Below, in pieces: positions 8,062-16,206 of a stretch of 53,413 nucleotides of DNA. Under the pieces are notes generated by a model that saw only the letters and a list, made by a program, of their open reading frames with translations, was not told the DNA's origin and searched no databases. The DNA comes from an uncultured Blautia sp. (GTDB lineage: Bacteria > Bacillota > Clostridia > Lachnospirales > Lachnospiraceae): the NCBI GenBank assembly GCA_934378195.1, contig CAKRPO010000011.1, positions 1 through 53,413 on the forward strand, read 5' to 3'. Numbering within the stretch: position 1 is the stretch's first letter; each line of letters begins with the position of its first letter. Made by a program: the position numbers and the translations under genes.

Positions 8062-8973
8062 TTAAAATTCCCCCAGAAATTTCACTTCCGGTTCCAGTGT
8101 TACTCCAAACTTCTCATATACTGTCTCTGTCACATGTTTCATAAGCTCACAGACATCTTTTGCCGTGGCATCGCCTGCATTGATCACAAATCCGCAGTGC
8201 TTTTCCGATACCTGAGCGCCACCTACACGATATCCGCGAAGTCCGCTGTCCATGATCAGCTTACCTGCAAAATATCCTTCCGGTCGCTTAAATGTGCTAC
8301 CGGCACTCGGATACTCCAACGGCTGTTTGGATGTACGCTGCTCACTGAGTTTCCGGGTAAGAGCCTTGATTTCCTCAACATCTCCCTTTTCAAGAGAAAT
8401 GACTGCGTCAAGCACGATATATCCCGCTGTCTTGATAACACTGGTACGATATCCCAGTTCAAGCTCTTCTGCCGGTATCTCAAAGACCTTTCCATTCTGA
8501 TCCATGACTGTGACCCTCTTAAGAACGTCTTTCATTTCTCCGCCATAGGCACCGGCATTCATAACAACTGCGCCGCCAAGTGTCCCCGGGATTCCTCCCG
8601 CAAACTCAAAGCCTGTCAGTGATGCTCTTCTGGCAGCTACCGCGATTGTAGAAAGCAGTGCTCCTGCAGATGCATGAATCTCTGTGTCTTCCACCCTGAC
8701 TTCTCCCAGATTGCGGTCCAGCTGGACAACAACTCCCTGATAGCCTTTATCACTGACCAGAAGATTGCTTCCGTTTCCGAGAATAAAGTACGGAAGATCT
8801 TCTTCCTTGCAGATTGCAAGAATCCTGCGCACTTCCTCAAAGTTCTCAGGCATAACAAATATTTCTGCCGGTCCTCCAATCCGAAACGTAGTGTGACGCT
8901 TCATCGGCTCTTCAAGAAGAACCTTTTCTGTTCCAAATTCACGGCAAAACTTCTGTTTTATTTCTTTATTCAC
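8062..8973 (-). CDS. murB: UDP-N-acetylenolpyruvoylglucosamine reductase
   Basis: MurB uses FAD and NADPH to reduce UDP-GlcNAc-enolpyruvate to UDP-MurNAc, the second committed step of peptidoglycan precursor synthesis. The 303 residues show the FAD-domain motif HTTFRIGGPAE near 26, GGIPGTLGGAVVMNAGAYGGE around 125-145, the proton-donor serine in PSAGSTFKRPEG near 222-233, and the C-terminal Glu in LEPEVKFLG. It is a class IIb-type enzyme by length and lack of the extra loop. It sits upstream of rapZ in the same direction. Confidence 0.97.
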   Translation of the reverse strand: MNKEIKQKFCREFGTEKVLLEEPMKRHTTFRIGGPAEIFVMPENFEEVRRILAICKEEDLPYFILGNGSNLLVSDKGYQGVVVQLDRNLGEVRVEDTEIHASAGALLSTIAVAARRASLTGFEFAGGIPGTLGGAVVMNAGAYGGEMKDVLKRVTVMDQNGKVFEIPAEELELGYRTSVIKTAGYIVLDAVISLEKGDVEEIKALTRKLSEQRTSKQPLEYPSAGSTFKRPEGYFAGKLIMDSGLRGYRVGGAQVSEKHCGFVINAGDATAKDVCELMKHVTETVYEKFGVTLEPEVKFLGEF

Positions 8974-9004
8974 AGATCTTGTCCTCTATCTTTCTATGAA
9001 ACTG

Positions 9005-9748
9005 CTATTCTTTACTTGTTTTTACTTTGTCTGACAGCAGGTCTCTGATCACCTCTGCGGATATCAGCATCCCGGCAGCTCCCTGCACAAATGCAATACT
9101 TCCATTCCGCTCCACCGGCATATCTGTTCCACTTCCTTTTGAAATGCGGATTTTCTTCTCTTTGCGGATCTTTTCCCGGGAATACAAAACTTTGACCTTA
9201 CGAATATTTTTCTTTCGCAGCTCTGTACGCATATTCTTTGCAAGTGGATCATTCCCGACTCTGGAAATATCTGCAATCTCCAGATTTGCCGGATTCAGCT
9301 TGTTCTCTGTCCCAAGACAGGAAATCACCGGTACTCTGCAAGCCTTTGCCTGCTCGATCAGGAGCACCTTTGATGCTACGGAACTCATCGTATCCACTAC
9401 ATAGTCATATGCCTTCAGATCAAACATACCTGCCGTATCATTGCTGTAATATGTCTCATAGGTGTGCACAAGAATGTTCTCATCAATATCTCTGATGTGT
9501 TCTTTGGCCACCTGTACTTTCTTTTGTCCTATCACCGATTGCAGTGCATATAACTGTCTGTTGATGTCAGTCAGAGAAATGTCTTCATGATCAACAAGTG
9601 TAAGGCTTCCAACTCCGCAGCGCGCAAAAGCTTCCACTACATACGAACCAGTCCCGCCAATACCGAACACAGCGATCTTTGCACCACTGATCCGTCTCAT
9701 GCCTCTGGTTCCCAGCAGATTTTCCATTCTGGAAAATGCATCGTACAT
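9005..9748 (-). CDS. tcdA: tRNA threonylcarbamoyladenosine dehydratase
   Basis: TcdA (YgdL/CsdL) is an E1-like enzyme that uses ATP to cyclise t6A37 of ANN-decoding tRNAs to ct6A. The 247-residue protein has the ThiF/MoeB nucleotide-binding motif FGIGGTGSYVVEAFARCGVG at about 29-48, followed by LVDHEDISLTDINRQ, and the TcdA-type DYVVDTMSS stretch. Zinc-binding CxxC pairs of MoeB/ThiF are absent, as expected for TcdA. The ATG at 9748 has a CAGGAGGAGG site. It is 31 bp upstream of murB. Confidence 0.92.
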   Translation of the reverse strand: MYDAFSRMENLLGTRGMRRISGAKIAVFGIGGTGSYVVEAFARCGVGSLTLVDHEDISLTDINRQLYALQSVIGQKKVQVAKEHIRDIDENILVHTYETYYSNDTAGMFDLKAYDYVVDTMSSVASKVLLIEQAKACRVPVISCLGTENKLNPANLEIADISRVGNDPLAKNMRTELRKKNIRKVKVLYSREKIRKEKKIRISKGSGTDMPVERNGSIAFVQGAAGMLISAEVIRDLLSDKVKTSKE

Positions 9749-9976
9749 GTGCAGACCTCCTCCTGTTTTTTCATTATTATATCTCTATCTCCATCCCATC
9801 TTACATAACAAAACAACTATATCAAATAATTATACTATCCAGGTAAAAGAATGTACAGGTTTTCATACTTTTTTTATAATCCATGCATGAATCCCGGACA
9901 GCTCCATATAATATCGACATTAGCTGTCTTCTTTTACTTTTTGATTGGCAATAGCCTTCTCATTATACGTATAAAT

Positions 9977-10007
9977 TTCATAAAAGTCAAAAGAAAACGC
10001 CATTTTT
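9977..10007 (+). promoter_or_regulatory. Candidate sigma-G promoter of spoVAC-AD-AE
   Basis: TTCATA (9977-9982) and CATTTTT (10001-10007) are separated by 18 bp and resemble the forespore sigma-G boxes (xxATR and CATxxTA). They lie 50 bp before spoVAC. In Bacillus the spoVA operon is sigma-G dependent. The rest of the 308 bp gap 9749-10056 is AT-rich and holds no convincing gene. Confidence 0.4.
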
Positions 10008-10056
10008 CGCAAATATTTTTTTCATTACCAAAAAATGTTAAGAAAGGGTGACTGTT

Positions 10057-10524
10057 ATGCCAGATGAAGCACAGTTAAAAAAACAGAAAGCTTACGAAAA
10101 ATATGTCAAAAGGATCACCCCCGTCCACAGTCTTCCTGCAAATATGCTCAAAGCTTTTGTGACAGGAGGACTGATCTGCGTTCTTGGTCAGCTGATTCTG
10201 AATACAGCAGCTTCCATGGGAGCAGACAAGGAAACGGCGGGAAACTGGTGCTCTCTCCTTCTGATCCTGTTCAGTGTGATCCTGACCGGTCTTAATCTTT
10301 ATTCCAGAATCGGCAAATTCGGCGGTGCCGGTGGTCTGGTTCCTATTACCGGATTTGCCAATTCTGTTGCCGCTTCCGCGATTGAGTATCGTGCAGAAGG
10401 CCAGGTTTTCGGAATCGGCTGCAAGATCTTTACTATCGCCGGCCCGGTCATTCTGTACGGTATCCTGAGTTCCTGGATCCTTGGACTTATTTACTATTTA
10501 ATCAAACTCATGGAGGTGATCTGA
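10057..10524 (+). CDS. spoVAC: Stage V sporulation protein AC
   Basis: SpoVAC is a membrane protein of the dipicolinic-acid channel in the inner spore membrane; the Bacillus protein behaves as a mechanosensitive channel. The 155 residues have a charged N-terminus followed by several hydrophobic segments, with the family motifs GGLICVLGQ and GKFGGAGGLVPITGFANSVAASAIEYR. An upstream GTG at 10048 is possible, but the ATG at 10057 has an AGAAAGGG site at proper distance. The stop overlaps the spoVAD start (TGATG). It is the first of three coupled genes. Confidence 0.96.
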   Translation: MPDEAQLKKQKAYEKYVKRITPVHSLPANMLKAFVTGGLICVLGQLILNTAASMGADKETAGNWCSLLLILFSVILTGLNLYSRIGKFGGAGGLVPITGFANSVAASAIEYRAEGQVFGIGCKIFTIAGPVILYGILSSWILGLIYYLIKLMEVI

Positions 10525-11606
10525 TGAATCCCGGCACACTCTTAGGAAAAGCAAGTGTCTCCTTTTCCCGACCTGTTTATATCAGAAGCTGCGCTTCTGT
10601 CGTTGGACCCAAAGAAGGCAACGGCCCACTGAAAGGTTCTTTTGACCTAATTTCCCAAGACCCGATGTTTGGCGAAAAGACATGGGAATCTGCTGAAAGC
10701 ACCATGCAGAAAAAAGCAGCATCTCTCGCAATCGGTAAAGCCGGGCTCATTCCTGGCGATATCCGTTTTGTTTTTGCCGGTGATCTGCTTGCCCAGACGA
10801 TTGCCTCCTCATTCGGCATTGCAGAAATGGATATTCCTTTTTTTGGTCTTTACGGAGCATGTTCCACGATGGGAGAATCTCTTTCACTCGGTGCGATTGC
10901 CGTCTCCGCCGGTTATGCTGCTCACGTTCTGTGCGCCACATCCAGTCACTTTGCAACTGCCGAAAAGGAATTCCGCTTTCCACTTGGCTACGCATGTCAG
11001 CGGCCTCTTTCCGCTACCTGGACCGTCACCGGAAGCGGTGCCTGTATCTTAAGCGCTGAGCCTCCACAACCTCAGGAAACAGCCGGATATGCGCCTCTTC
11101 GAAGCGAGCAGGGATATGCTGCAATCACCGGAATCACTACAGGCAAAGTCATTGATTTTGGTTTTCGTGACTCTCTTAACATGGGAGGCTGCATGGCACC
11201 TGCTGCATGTGATACCATCCGGCAGCACCTGACCGATTTTGACCGTTCGGCCCAGGATTACGATGCCATCCTTACAGGAGACCTTGGGCTTATCGGAAAG
11301 CAGATTCTGCAGGATCTCCTGAATGAAAAAAATACAGATATCTCTTCCGTCCATCAGGACTGTGGTCTTCTGATTTATGACAACGAACGACAGGATACAC
11401 ATTCCGGTGGCAGTGGCTGCGGCTGTTCCGCCTCTGTACTGGCAGCCTACATTCTTCCCCGTATTGTATCCGGTTACTGGAAACGCATCCTCTTTGTCCC
11501 GACAGGCGCCATGCTCTCCAAAGTAAGTTTCAATGAGGGAGAACCTGTTGCCGGCATCGCACACGGAGTTGTCATTGAACACATCAGTAAAAACACGGAG
11601 GTATGA
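10524..11606 (+). CDS. spoVAD: Stage V sporulation protein AD
   Basis: SpoVAD binds dipicolinic acid directly at the outer face of the inner forespore membrane and is needed for its uptake. It has a thiolase fold. The 360 residues include PVYIRSCASVVGPKEGNGPL near the start, the YGACSTMGESLSLGA segment carrying the thiolase-like cysteine near 112, and a GGSGCGCSASV stretch near 292-302. Length and order (AC-AD-AE) match the family. It overlaps spoVAC by one base, and its stop overlaps the spoVAE region. Confidence 0.96.
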   Translation: MNPGTLLGKASVSFSRPVYIRSCASVVGPKEGNGPLKGSFDLISQDPMFGEKTWESAESTMQKKAASLAIGKAGLIPGDIRFVFAGDLLAQTIASSFGIAEMDIPFFGLYGACSTMGESLSLGAIAVSAGYAAHVLCATSSHFATAEKEFRFPLGYACQRPLSATWTVTGSGACILSAEPPQPQETAGYAPLRSEQGYAAITGITTGKVIDFGFRDSLNMGGCMAPAACDTIRQHLTDFDRSAQDYDAILTGDLGLIGKQILQDLLNEKNTDISSVHQDCGLLIYDNERQDTHSGGSGCGCSASVLAAYILPRIVSGYWKRILFVPTGAMLSKVSFNEGEPVAGIAHGVVIEHISKNTEV

Positions 11607-11608
11607 TC

Positions 11609-11965
11609 ATGGATTATTTTAACGCATTCTGGACCGGCGGACTGATCTGTGCCCTTGTGCAGATTCTCTTGGACAAAACGAAACTGCTTCCCGGCCGTGT
11701 CATGGTCCTTCTTGTCTGCACCGGTGCTGTCTTAAGTGCCATCGGTCTTTATCAGCCCTTTACAGAATATGCCGGTGCAGGTGCAAGTGTTCCTCTTCTC
11801 GGATTTGGAAACGTTCTATGGAAGGGCATGAAAAAAGCGATCGACCAGGATGGTTTCCTTGGTCTGTTCACCGGAGGATTCACTGCCTGTGCAGCAGGTG
11901 TTTCCGCTGCGCTCATTTTTTCTTATCTGGCAAGTCTGATCTTTCGTCCGAAAATGAAAGAGTAA
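11609..11965 (+). CDS. spoVAE: Stage V sporulation protein AE (SpoVAEb type)
   Basis: This small membrane protein works with SpoVAC and SpoVAD in moving Ca-dipicolinate. The 118 residues contain hydrophobic helices and motifs paralogous to SpoVAC: GGLICALVQILLDKTKLLPG and EYAGAGASVPLLGFGN. Two ATGs are possible, 11603 and 11609; the second leaves seven bases after GGAGG and is preferred. The third gene of the cluster, it is followed by a 140 bp gap with a palindrome and then sstT. Confidence 0.93.
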   Translation: MDYFNAFWTGGLICALVQILLDKTKLLPGRVMVLLVCTGAVLSAIGLYQPFTEYAGAGASVPLLGFGNVLWKGMKKAIDQDGFLGLFTGGFTACAAGVSAALIFSYLASLIFRPKMKE

Positions 11966-11979
11966 GTTGTCTCAAGTGT

Positions 11980-12020
11980 GTAACTGTTCACAGTAGCCTG
12001 AATGTCTTTCTGTGGTGAAC
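11980..12020. repeat. GTTCACAG-type palindrome downstream of spoVAE
   Basis: GTAACTGTTCACAG begins at 11980, and CTGTGGTGAAC ends at 12020; the outer GTTCAC/GTGAAC arms pair. The 14-mer at 11980-11993 recurs exactly, inverted, at 45740-45753. There is no U tract, so it is not a classical terminator. Confidence 0.55.
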
Positions 12021-12036
12021 ATATGTAATTCCGGTA

Positions 12037-12065
12037 TTGCTTTATTACTCTTTTTCGTTTATAAT
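12037..12065 (+). promoter_or_regulatory. Promoter of sstT
   Basis: TTGCTT (12037-12042) and a perfect TATAAT (12060-12065) are 17 bp apart, about 40 bp ahead of the sstT start codon. This suggests sstT is transcribed independently of the spoVA genes. Confidence 0.7.
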
Positions 12066-12105
12066 GTACTCTATTATCATTTTAAAACGTTAAAGGAGTA
12101 GAAAA

Positions 12106-13332
12106 ATGAAAAAGCTTTGGAACAAATGGACAGACATCGCTCTGGTAAAGCGAATCCTGGTCGGCCTGATTCTCGGTGCCGTTCTTGGAATCGCTGCACC
12201 AGGTGCAACCGGCATTGCAATCCTTGGTGATGTCTTTGTAAGTGCCCTTAAGGCAATCGCACCACTTCTGGTATTCTTTCTTGTCATCAGTTCTCTGTGC
12301 AACGCAGGTAAATCCCACGGTGGAGTCATCAAGACAGTTATCATACTCTATATGTTCAGTACAGTACTTGCCGCAGTCATCGCAGTCTTTGCAAGCATGG
12401 CTTTCCCGGTAAAAATGACACTTGCCACTGCTGCCGCAACTGACACAGCAGCTCCACAGGGTATCGTTGAAGTCCTCAACAACCTTCTTCTGAATCTGGT
12501 TGCCAATCCGGTATCTTCCCTGGTCAACGCAAACTATGTCGGAATCCTTATGTGGGCAGTTCTTCTTGGACTTGCTTTCCGTGCAGTCAACAATATGACC
12601 AAGAATGTTCTTGCTGATGTTGCTGACGGAATTTCCACAGTTGTTACCTGGATCATCAATATGGCTCCATTCGGTATCTTCGGTCTTGTATTCAACACCG
12701 TATCCACCAACGGACTTGATATCTTTACTACATATGGTAAACTGCTGCTTCTCCTGGTAGGATGTATGCTCTTCATCTATTTTGTAACAAACCCTATGCT
12801 GGTTTACTGGTGCATTCGCAAGAACCCATATCCACTGATCTTCCACTGTCTGAAGAGAAGTGCACTGACTGCATTCTTTACCAGAAGTTCTGCAGCCAAT
12901 ATTCCGGTCAACATGAAAGTCTGCGAAGAGATGGGACTTGACCGTGATACTTATTCTGTAACAATCCCGCTCGGTGCAACTATCAACATGGATGGTGCAG
13001 CGATTACGATCACAGTTATGACTATGGCTACCGCATTTACCCTTGGCATCCATGTAGATATCCCTACTGCGATCATCTTAAGCCTTCTGGCTGCACTGTC
13101 AGCCTGCGGTGCTTCCGGTGTTGCCGGTGGTTCTCTGCTTCTGATCCCGATGGCATGCTCACTGTTCGGTATCTCTGATGATATCTCCATGCAGGTTGTT
13201 GCAGTTGGTTTCATCATCGGTGTCATTCAGGACTCTGTAGAAACCGCTCTGAACTCTTCTTCTGACCTTCTTCTTTCTGCTTCCGCAGAATTCAGGCAGT
13301 GGAGACTGGAAGGAAAAGAGATTAAATTTTAG
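12106..13332 (+). CDS. sstT: Serine/threonine sodium symporter SstT
   Basis: SstT imports serine and threonine with Na+ and belongs to the dicarboxylate/amino acid:cation symporter family. The 408 residues form multiple membrane helices. Family-typical stretches are LVKRILVGLILGAVLGIAAP near the start, LKAIAPLLVFFLVISSLCNA near 50, and SAANIPVNMKVCEEMG followed by PLGATINMDGAAI near 265-295, which form the substrate and sodium sites. The ATG at 12106 follows AAAGGAG. It has its own promoter and is insulated on the right by a terminator. It sits between the two halves of the spoVA set. Confidence 0.93.
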   Translation: MKKLWNKWTDIALVKRILVGLILGAVLGIAAPGATGIAILGDVFVSALKAIAPLLVFFLVISSLCNAGKSHGGVIKTVIILYMFSTVLAAVIAVFASMAFPVKMTLATAAATDTAAPQGIVEVLNNLLLNLVANPVSSLVNANYVGILMWAVLLGLAFRAVNNMTKNVLADVADGISTVVTWIINMAPFGIFGLVFNTVSTNGLDIFTTYGKLLLLLVGCMLFIYFVTNPMLVYWCIRKNPYPLIFHCLKRSALTAFFTRSSAANIPVNMKVCEEMGLDRDTYSVTIPLGATINMDGAAITITVMTMATAFTLGIHVDIPTAIILSLLAALSACGASGVAGGSLLLIPMACSLFGISDDISMQVVAVGFIIGVIQDSVETALNSSSDLLLSASAEFRQWRLEGKEIKF

Positions 13333-13365
13333 TCAATCATCCTTATTTATTGATTTTATCTCCAT

Positions 13366-13404
13366 AAAAAGGATCCAGCAGTTTGTTCCTGCAGGATCCT
13401 TTTT
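13366..13404. terminator. Bidirectional terminator between sstT and spoVAB
   Basis: AAAAAGGATCC (13366-13376) and GGATCCTTTTT (13394-13404) form a perfect 11-bp stem whose outer A/T run supplies a U tract in both directions. An inner GCAG/CTGC pairing extends it. It separates the convergent sstT and spoVAB. Confidence 0.88.
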
Positions 13405-13420
13405 ACTGTCTTTTTATCTT

Positions 13421-13837
13421 TTACCATCTTTTCCAGAAAAACAACGCATTGCCCAGCCCTTTTCCCATGGCTGTCATCAGTATAAATACAGCCAGATACC
13501 GGGCAATCCCGGCTCTTCGCATAAAGATTGGAAACACATTCAGGATTTCTGCCAGTGCCATTGCCCAGCATCCCACGAAAACACCGCTAAACACCCCAAA
13601 AAGAGCAAGCAGGAACATCTGTCCAGGCAGATGGAGTCCAAAGATCTGAAACATATTTCCCAACACTGCACCTGCTGCAACCACATCTTCATAAAGCAGG
13701 ATTTTGTCTGCCGTATGTGTCCTGTCTGCAAAGTCTGCGATCACCCCCAGTTCTACGATAAACGAAAACAACCCTCCTGCCACAATAATTCCCGCGCTCA
13801 TACCGATCAGTGCCAGAAACAGTTCCTCCCATCCCAT
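13421..13837 (-). CDS. spoVAB: Stage V sporulation protein AB
   Basis: SpoVAB is a small polytopic membrane protein of the spoVA operon, needed for proper spore dipicolinate content; its exact role is unclear. The 138 residues form about four to five hydrophobic helices and carry GMSAGIIVAGGLFSFI and ADFADRTHTADKILLYED, typical of the family. An in-frame GTG lies one codon earlier, but the ATG at 13837 is better spaced from AGGTGG and overlaps the spoVAA stop by one base. It is the final gene of the spoIIA-sigF-spoVAA-AB operon. Confidence 0.9.
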   Translation of the reverse strand: MGWEELFLALIGMSAGIIVAGGLFSFIVELGVIADFADRTHTADKILLYEDVVAAGAVLGNMFQIFGLHLPGQMFLLALFGVFSGVFVGCWAMALAEILNVFPIFMRRAGIARYLAVFILMTAMGKGLGNALFFWKRW

Positions 13838-14478
13838 CACTGTCCACCTGCTTCCAGTTCTTCTTTTCTTCGTGCGGCATTCTCCACCAGGGTCGTCTGG
13901 ATATCATTCTCGTAAAGACGCATCTGCACTTCCATCGGTGTCGGATCTACTGTAAAACGTTTTTTTCCAAAATGATTAAAAAAGATCAAAATGCCTAAAG
14001 TCAGTCCGATCGAATAGGTAATCTCCAATACCGTAAATCCATCACTCTTTTTTCCCATAACCAGCTCATAGATCTGACCAAACAGCTCCGTTCCGCCAAC
14101 GTCATTGTTAAATGCCATAATGGAAAATGCAGAACCAAAAAAGATAATCGCCGCCACAACCACCACTTTGCAGATATGCCAGACATAGGACGGTGTCTGC
14201 TGCTTCTCATAGGTTATGATGATATCTGTTTCGCCCAGATTCTGCACCTCTACCTGCGGATATTTTTCATGAATACAGGCAATGATCTTCAAAACGGAAA
14301 CTACATATCTCTGTTCTTTCTTGTCCTGTATCTTAAGAACTTTCAGCGTCTGTAATTTTGGGAGCAAGTTCTTGTCCGGACATTCCATCATAACAATATC
14401 TTTCAGATATACATCCGGTTTCGTCACTTCCACATTCCGGTCTCCTTTTATATAAAGTGTTACTGTTTCAGAAGCCAT
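13837..14478 (-). CDS. spoVAA: Stage V sporulation protein AA
   Basis: SpoVAA is a membrane protein of the spoVA set. The 213 residues begin with a soluble N-terminal domain opening VTLYIKGDRNVEV, continue with hydrophobic segments at about 108-130 and 150-172, and end with a hydrophilic tail. The N-terminal pattern and genomic position next to sigF and spoVAB support the call. The gene begins 104 bp after sigF, with a GAAGG site. That gap could hold a forespore promoter, but no good boxes were identified. Confidence 0.88.
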   Translation of the reverse strand: MASETVTLYIKGDRNVEVTKPDVYLKDIVMMECPDKNLLPKLQTLKVLKIQDKKEQRYVVSVLKIIACIHEKYPQVEVQNLGETDIIITYEKQQTPSYVWHICKVVVVAAIIFFGSAFSIMAFNNDVGGTELFGQIYELVMGKKSDGFTVLEITYSIGLTLGILIFFNHFGKKRFTVDPTPMEVQMRLYENDIQTTLVENAARRKEELEAGGQ

Positions 14479-14582
14479 AGATCCTTCTGTCCTTTCTGTT
14501 TTGTATTTTTACCACAGCCTTTTATTCCCTGTCCTCCCGGAACATTGTCCGTTATATGCAGTATCTGTATTTCCTGGCAGAT

Positions 14583-15317
14583 TTATACTGTTTTTTGCAG
14601 TTCTGATTCTTTCTTAAGTCTCTTAAGGATTCTTTTTTCCATTCTGGAAATCTGCACCTGCGATACGCCCATTCTTTTCGCCACCTCTGTCTGGGTCATA
14701 TCACAAAAATACCGCATACAGATCAGCTTTCGTTCTTCAGATTCCAGTGTTCCCAGTAATTCTTCCAGATATATCTGATCCAGCAATTTCTCATGCCGGT
14801 TTTCCTTTTCCGGCAGTTTGTCCAGAAGCCGCAGTTCATTTCCATCACCCTGATGAATAGAACGGTAGATTGACTCAACTTCCGCTGTCGCTTCCATTGC
14901 CATGACGATTTCTTCCGGCGGCATATCCAGTGTCCTGGACAATTCAGAGATTTCAGGCTCTCTCCCCAGACTTTTTTCCAGTTCTTCTCTGCACCTGTAA
15001 ATACGGTATTGATTTTCTTTTATACTCCGGCTTACTTTCACCATGCCGTCATCCCGCAGGAAACGTTTGATCTCTCCTGCGATCATTGGTACTGCATATG
15101 TTGAGAATTTCACATCAAATGAAAGGTCAAATTTATCTACTGCCTTCAGAAGTCCGATACTTCCGATCTGAAAAAGATCTTCCATCTCTACGCCTCTTCC
15201 CTGGAAGCGCCTCGCAACGCTGTAGATCAGACCTGTATTCTCCTGAAACACTCTGTCTCTTGCCTCTTTATCCCCCTGGTGCGCACGCTCGATCAGAGCA
15301 ACGGTATCCCAGGTCAT
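14583..15317 (-). CDS. sigF: RNA polymerase sporulation sigma factor SigF
   Basis: Sigma-F is the first forespore-specific sigma factor. The 244 residues contain region 2 (GLIYSVARRF...MEDLFQIGSIGLLKAVDKFDLS, near 29-66, with FSTYAVPMIAGEIKRFLRDD), region 3 (VSRSIKENQYRIYR onward) and a region 4 helix-turn-helix (MTQTEVAKRMGVSQVQISRMEKRIL near 208-232). It follows spoIIAB by six bases, and the three genes form the canonical spoIIA operon. SpoIIAB is expected to hold it inactive until SpoIIAA is dephosphorylated in the forespore. Confidence 0.96.
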   Translation of the reverse strand: MTWDTVALIERAHQGDKEARDRVFQENTGLIYSVARRFQGRGVEMEDLFQIGSIGLLKAVDKFDLSFDVKFSTYAVPMIAGEIKRFLRDDGMVKVSRSIKENQYRIYRCREELEKSLGREPEISELSRTLDMPPEEIVMAMEATAEVESIYRSIHQGDGNELRLLDKLPEKENRHEKLLDQIYLEELLGTLESEERKLICMRYFCDMTQTEVAKRMGVSQVQISRMEKRILKRLKKESELQKTV

Positions 15318-15323
15318 CCCTTA

Positions 15324-15752
15324 CTACCGGCCGATGACTTTTTTCATGTGTACAGTTGTTCCTTTATCTGGTTCAGATTCTACAGAAAGTTCGTCCATAA
15401 ACGCCTCCATAAAAGTAAATCCCATTCCCGACCGGTCTTTTTCCGGTTTCGAAGTATACATTGGTTCCATTGCTTTCTCCACATCGCATATCCCGACTCC
15501 ATGGTCTGTGATATCCACATGTAGTTCCTTTCCACGATAGGATAAGCACATCTTTATCTTCTCTACACGGCCCTCATATCCGTGGATAATGCAGTTGGTA
15601 ACTGCTTCTGATACTGCGGTCTTCAGGTCAGCGATTTCCTCCAGTGTCGGATTCAACTGTGTGCAGAAAGAAGCTGCCGTCACTCTGGCAAGTCCCTCAT
15701 TCGCAGGAATACTGTCAAAAACAAGTATCATTTCATTTGTATTCTCTTTCAT
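15324..15752 (-). CDS. spoIIAB: Anti-sigma F factor and SpoIIAA kinase
   Basis: SpoIIAB is a GHKL-fold serine kinase that binds sigma-F and phosphorylates SpoIIAA. The 142 residues show the ATP-fold motifs: AVSEAVTNCIIHGY (N box, near 45-58), DHGVGICD (G1 box, near 80-87), and RSGMGFTFMEAFMDE (G2 box, near 103-117). The start overlaps spoIIAA by four bases, indicating coupled synthesis, which suits the required stoichiometry of the partners. Confidence 0.96.
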   Translation of the reverse strand: MKENTNEMILVFDSIPANEGLARVTAASFCTQLNPTLEEIADLKTAVSEAVTNCIIHGYEGRVEKIKMCLSYRGKELHVDITDHGVGICDVEKAMEPMYTSKPEKDRSGMGFTFMEAFMDELSVESEPDKGTTVHMKKVIGR

Positions 15753-16090
15753 CTCGTTTCCTCCTCTCCTGCCTTCTGTATTCCAATATATCTGTGAAGC
15801 CCTGACAGCCGCATTAACCGCTCAATATGGCTGTTGACACCGATTGCCCGGATGCAGTCCTTCCGCATGCCCAGTGCACGGTATCTGCCCATCAGAAGCC
15901 CGACTCCTGAGCTATCCATAAACTCCGTCTCCGAAAAGTCAAACAGAATGGTACGTATATACGTCTTTCCTGCTATGTTCTCTGCCTCTTTTCTGATCTG
16001 GTCTGCCACCGGATGATCCAGATCCTTCGGCAGAAAAACAGTCAGCGTCATTCCTTCCAGTTGAAATCTTTCATTGATTCTTTCCATCAT
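15749..16090 (-). CDS. spoIIAA: Anti-anti-sigma F factor
   Basis: SpoIIAA is a STAS-domain protein whose unphosphorylated form frees sigma-F from SpoIIAB; SpoIIE dephosphorylates it. The 113-residue protein has the phosphorylation-site motif FMDSSGVGLLMGRY around 57-70. Two adjacent ATG codons compete at the start; either leaves an acceptable distance from GGAGTAGGA. The first gene of the operon, it is preceded by a terminator at 16132-16172. No convincing sigma-H or Spo0A boxes fit in the short remaining space. Confidence 0.95.
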   Translation of the reverse strand: MMERINERFQLEGMTLTVFLPKDLDHPVADQIRKEAENIAGKTYIRTILFDFSETEFMDSSGVGLLMGRYRALGMRKDCIRAIGVNSHIERLMRLSGLHRYIGIQKAGEEETR

Positions 16091-16131
16091 TTCCTACTCC
16101 CCCTTCACATTCCCCTGTCGTTTCTATAAAG

Positions 16132-16172
16132 AAAAAAGAAGGAGATGCACGCATTCATCGCACATCCCCTTC
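16132..16172 (-). terminator. Terminator after the TPR protein gene
   Basis: The stem GAAGGAGATG/CATCCCCTTC (16138-16147 and 16163-16172) has one mismatch and is followed on the minus strand by six U. It lies about 35 bp after the stop of the TPR gene, isolating the valS-ltaS-folC unit from spoIIAA. Confidence 0.85.
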
Positions 16173-16206
16173 TCCGAGGTTTTTCTGTTATATTGTAAAC
16201 CTGTCA

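Noticed and set aside
9851..10051. 66-codon plus-strand frame before spoVAC
   Set aside because: AT-rich, no ribosome binding site, no motifs, and it covers the probable promoter region.
12082..13053. 323-codon minus-strand frame opposite sstT
   Set aside because: Cys/Ser/Asp-rich composition without motifs, antisense to a clear transporter gene.
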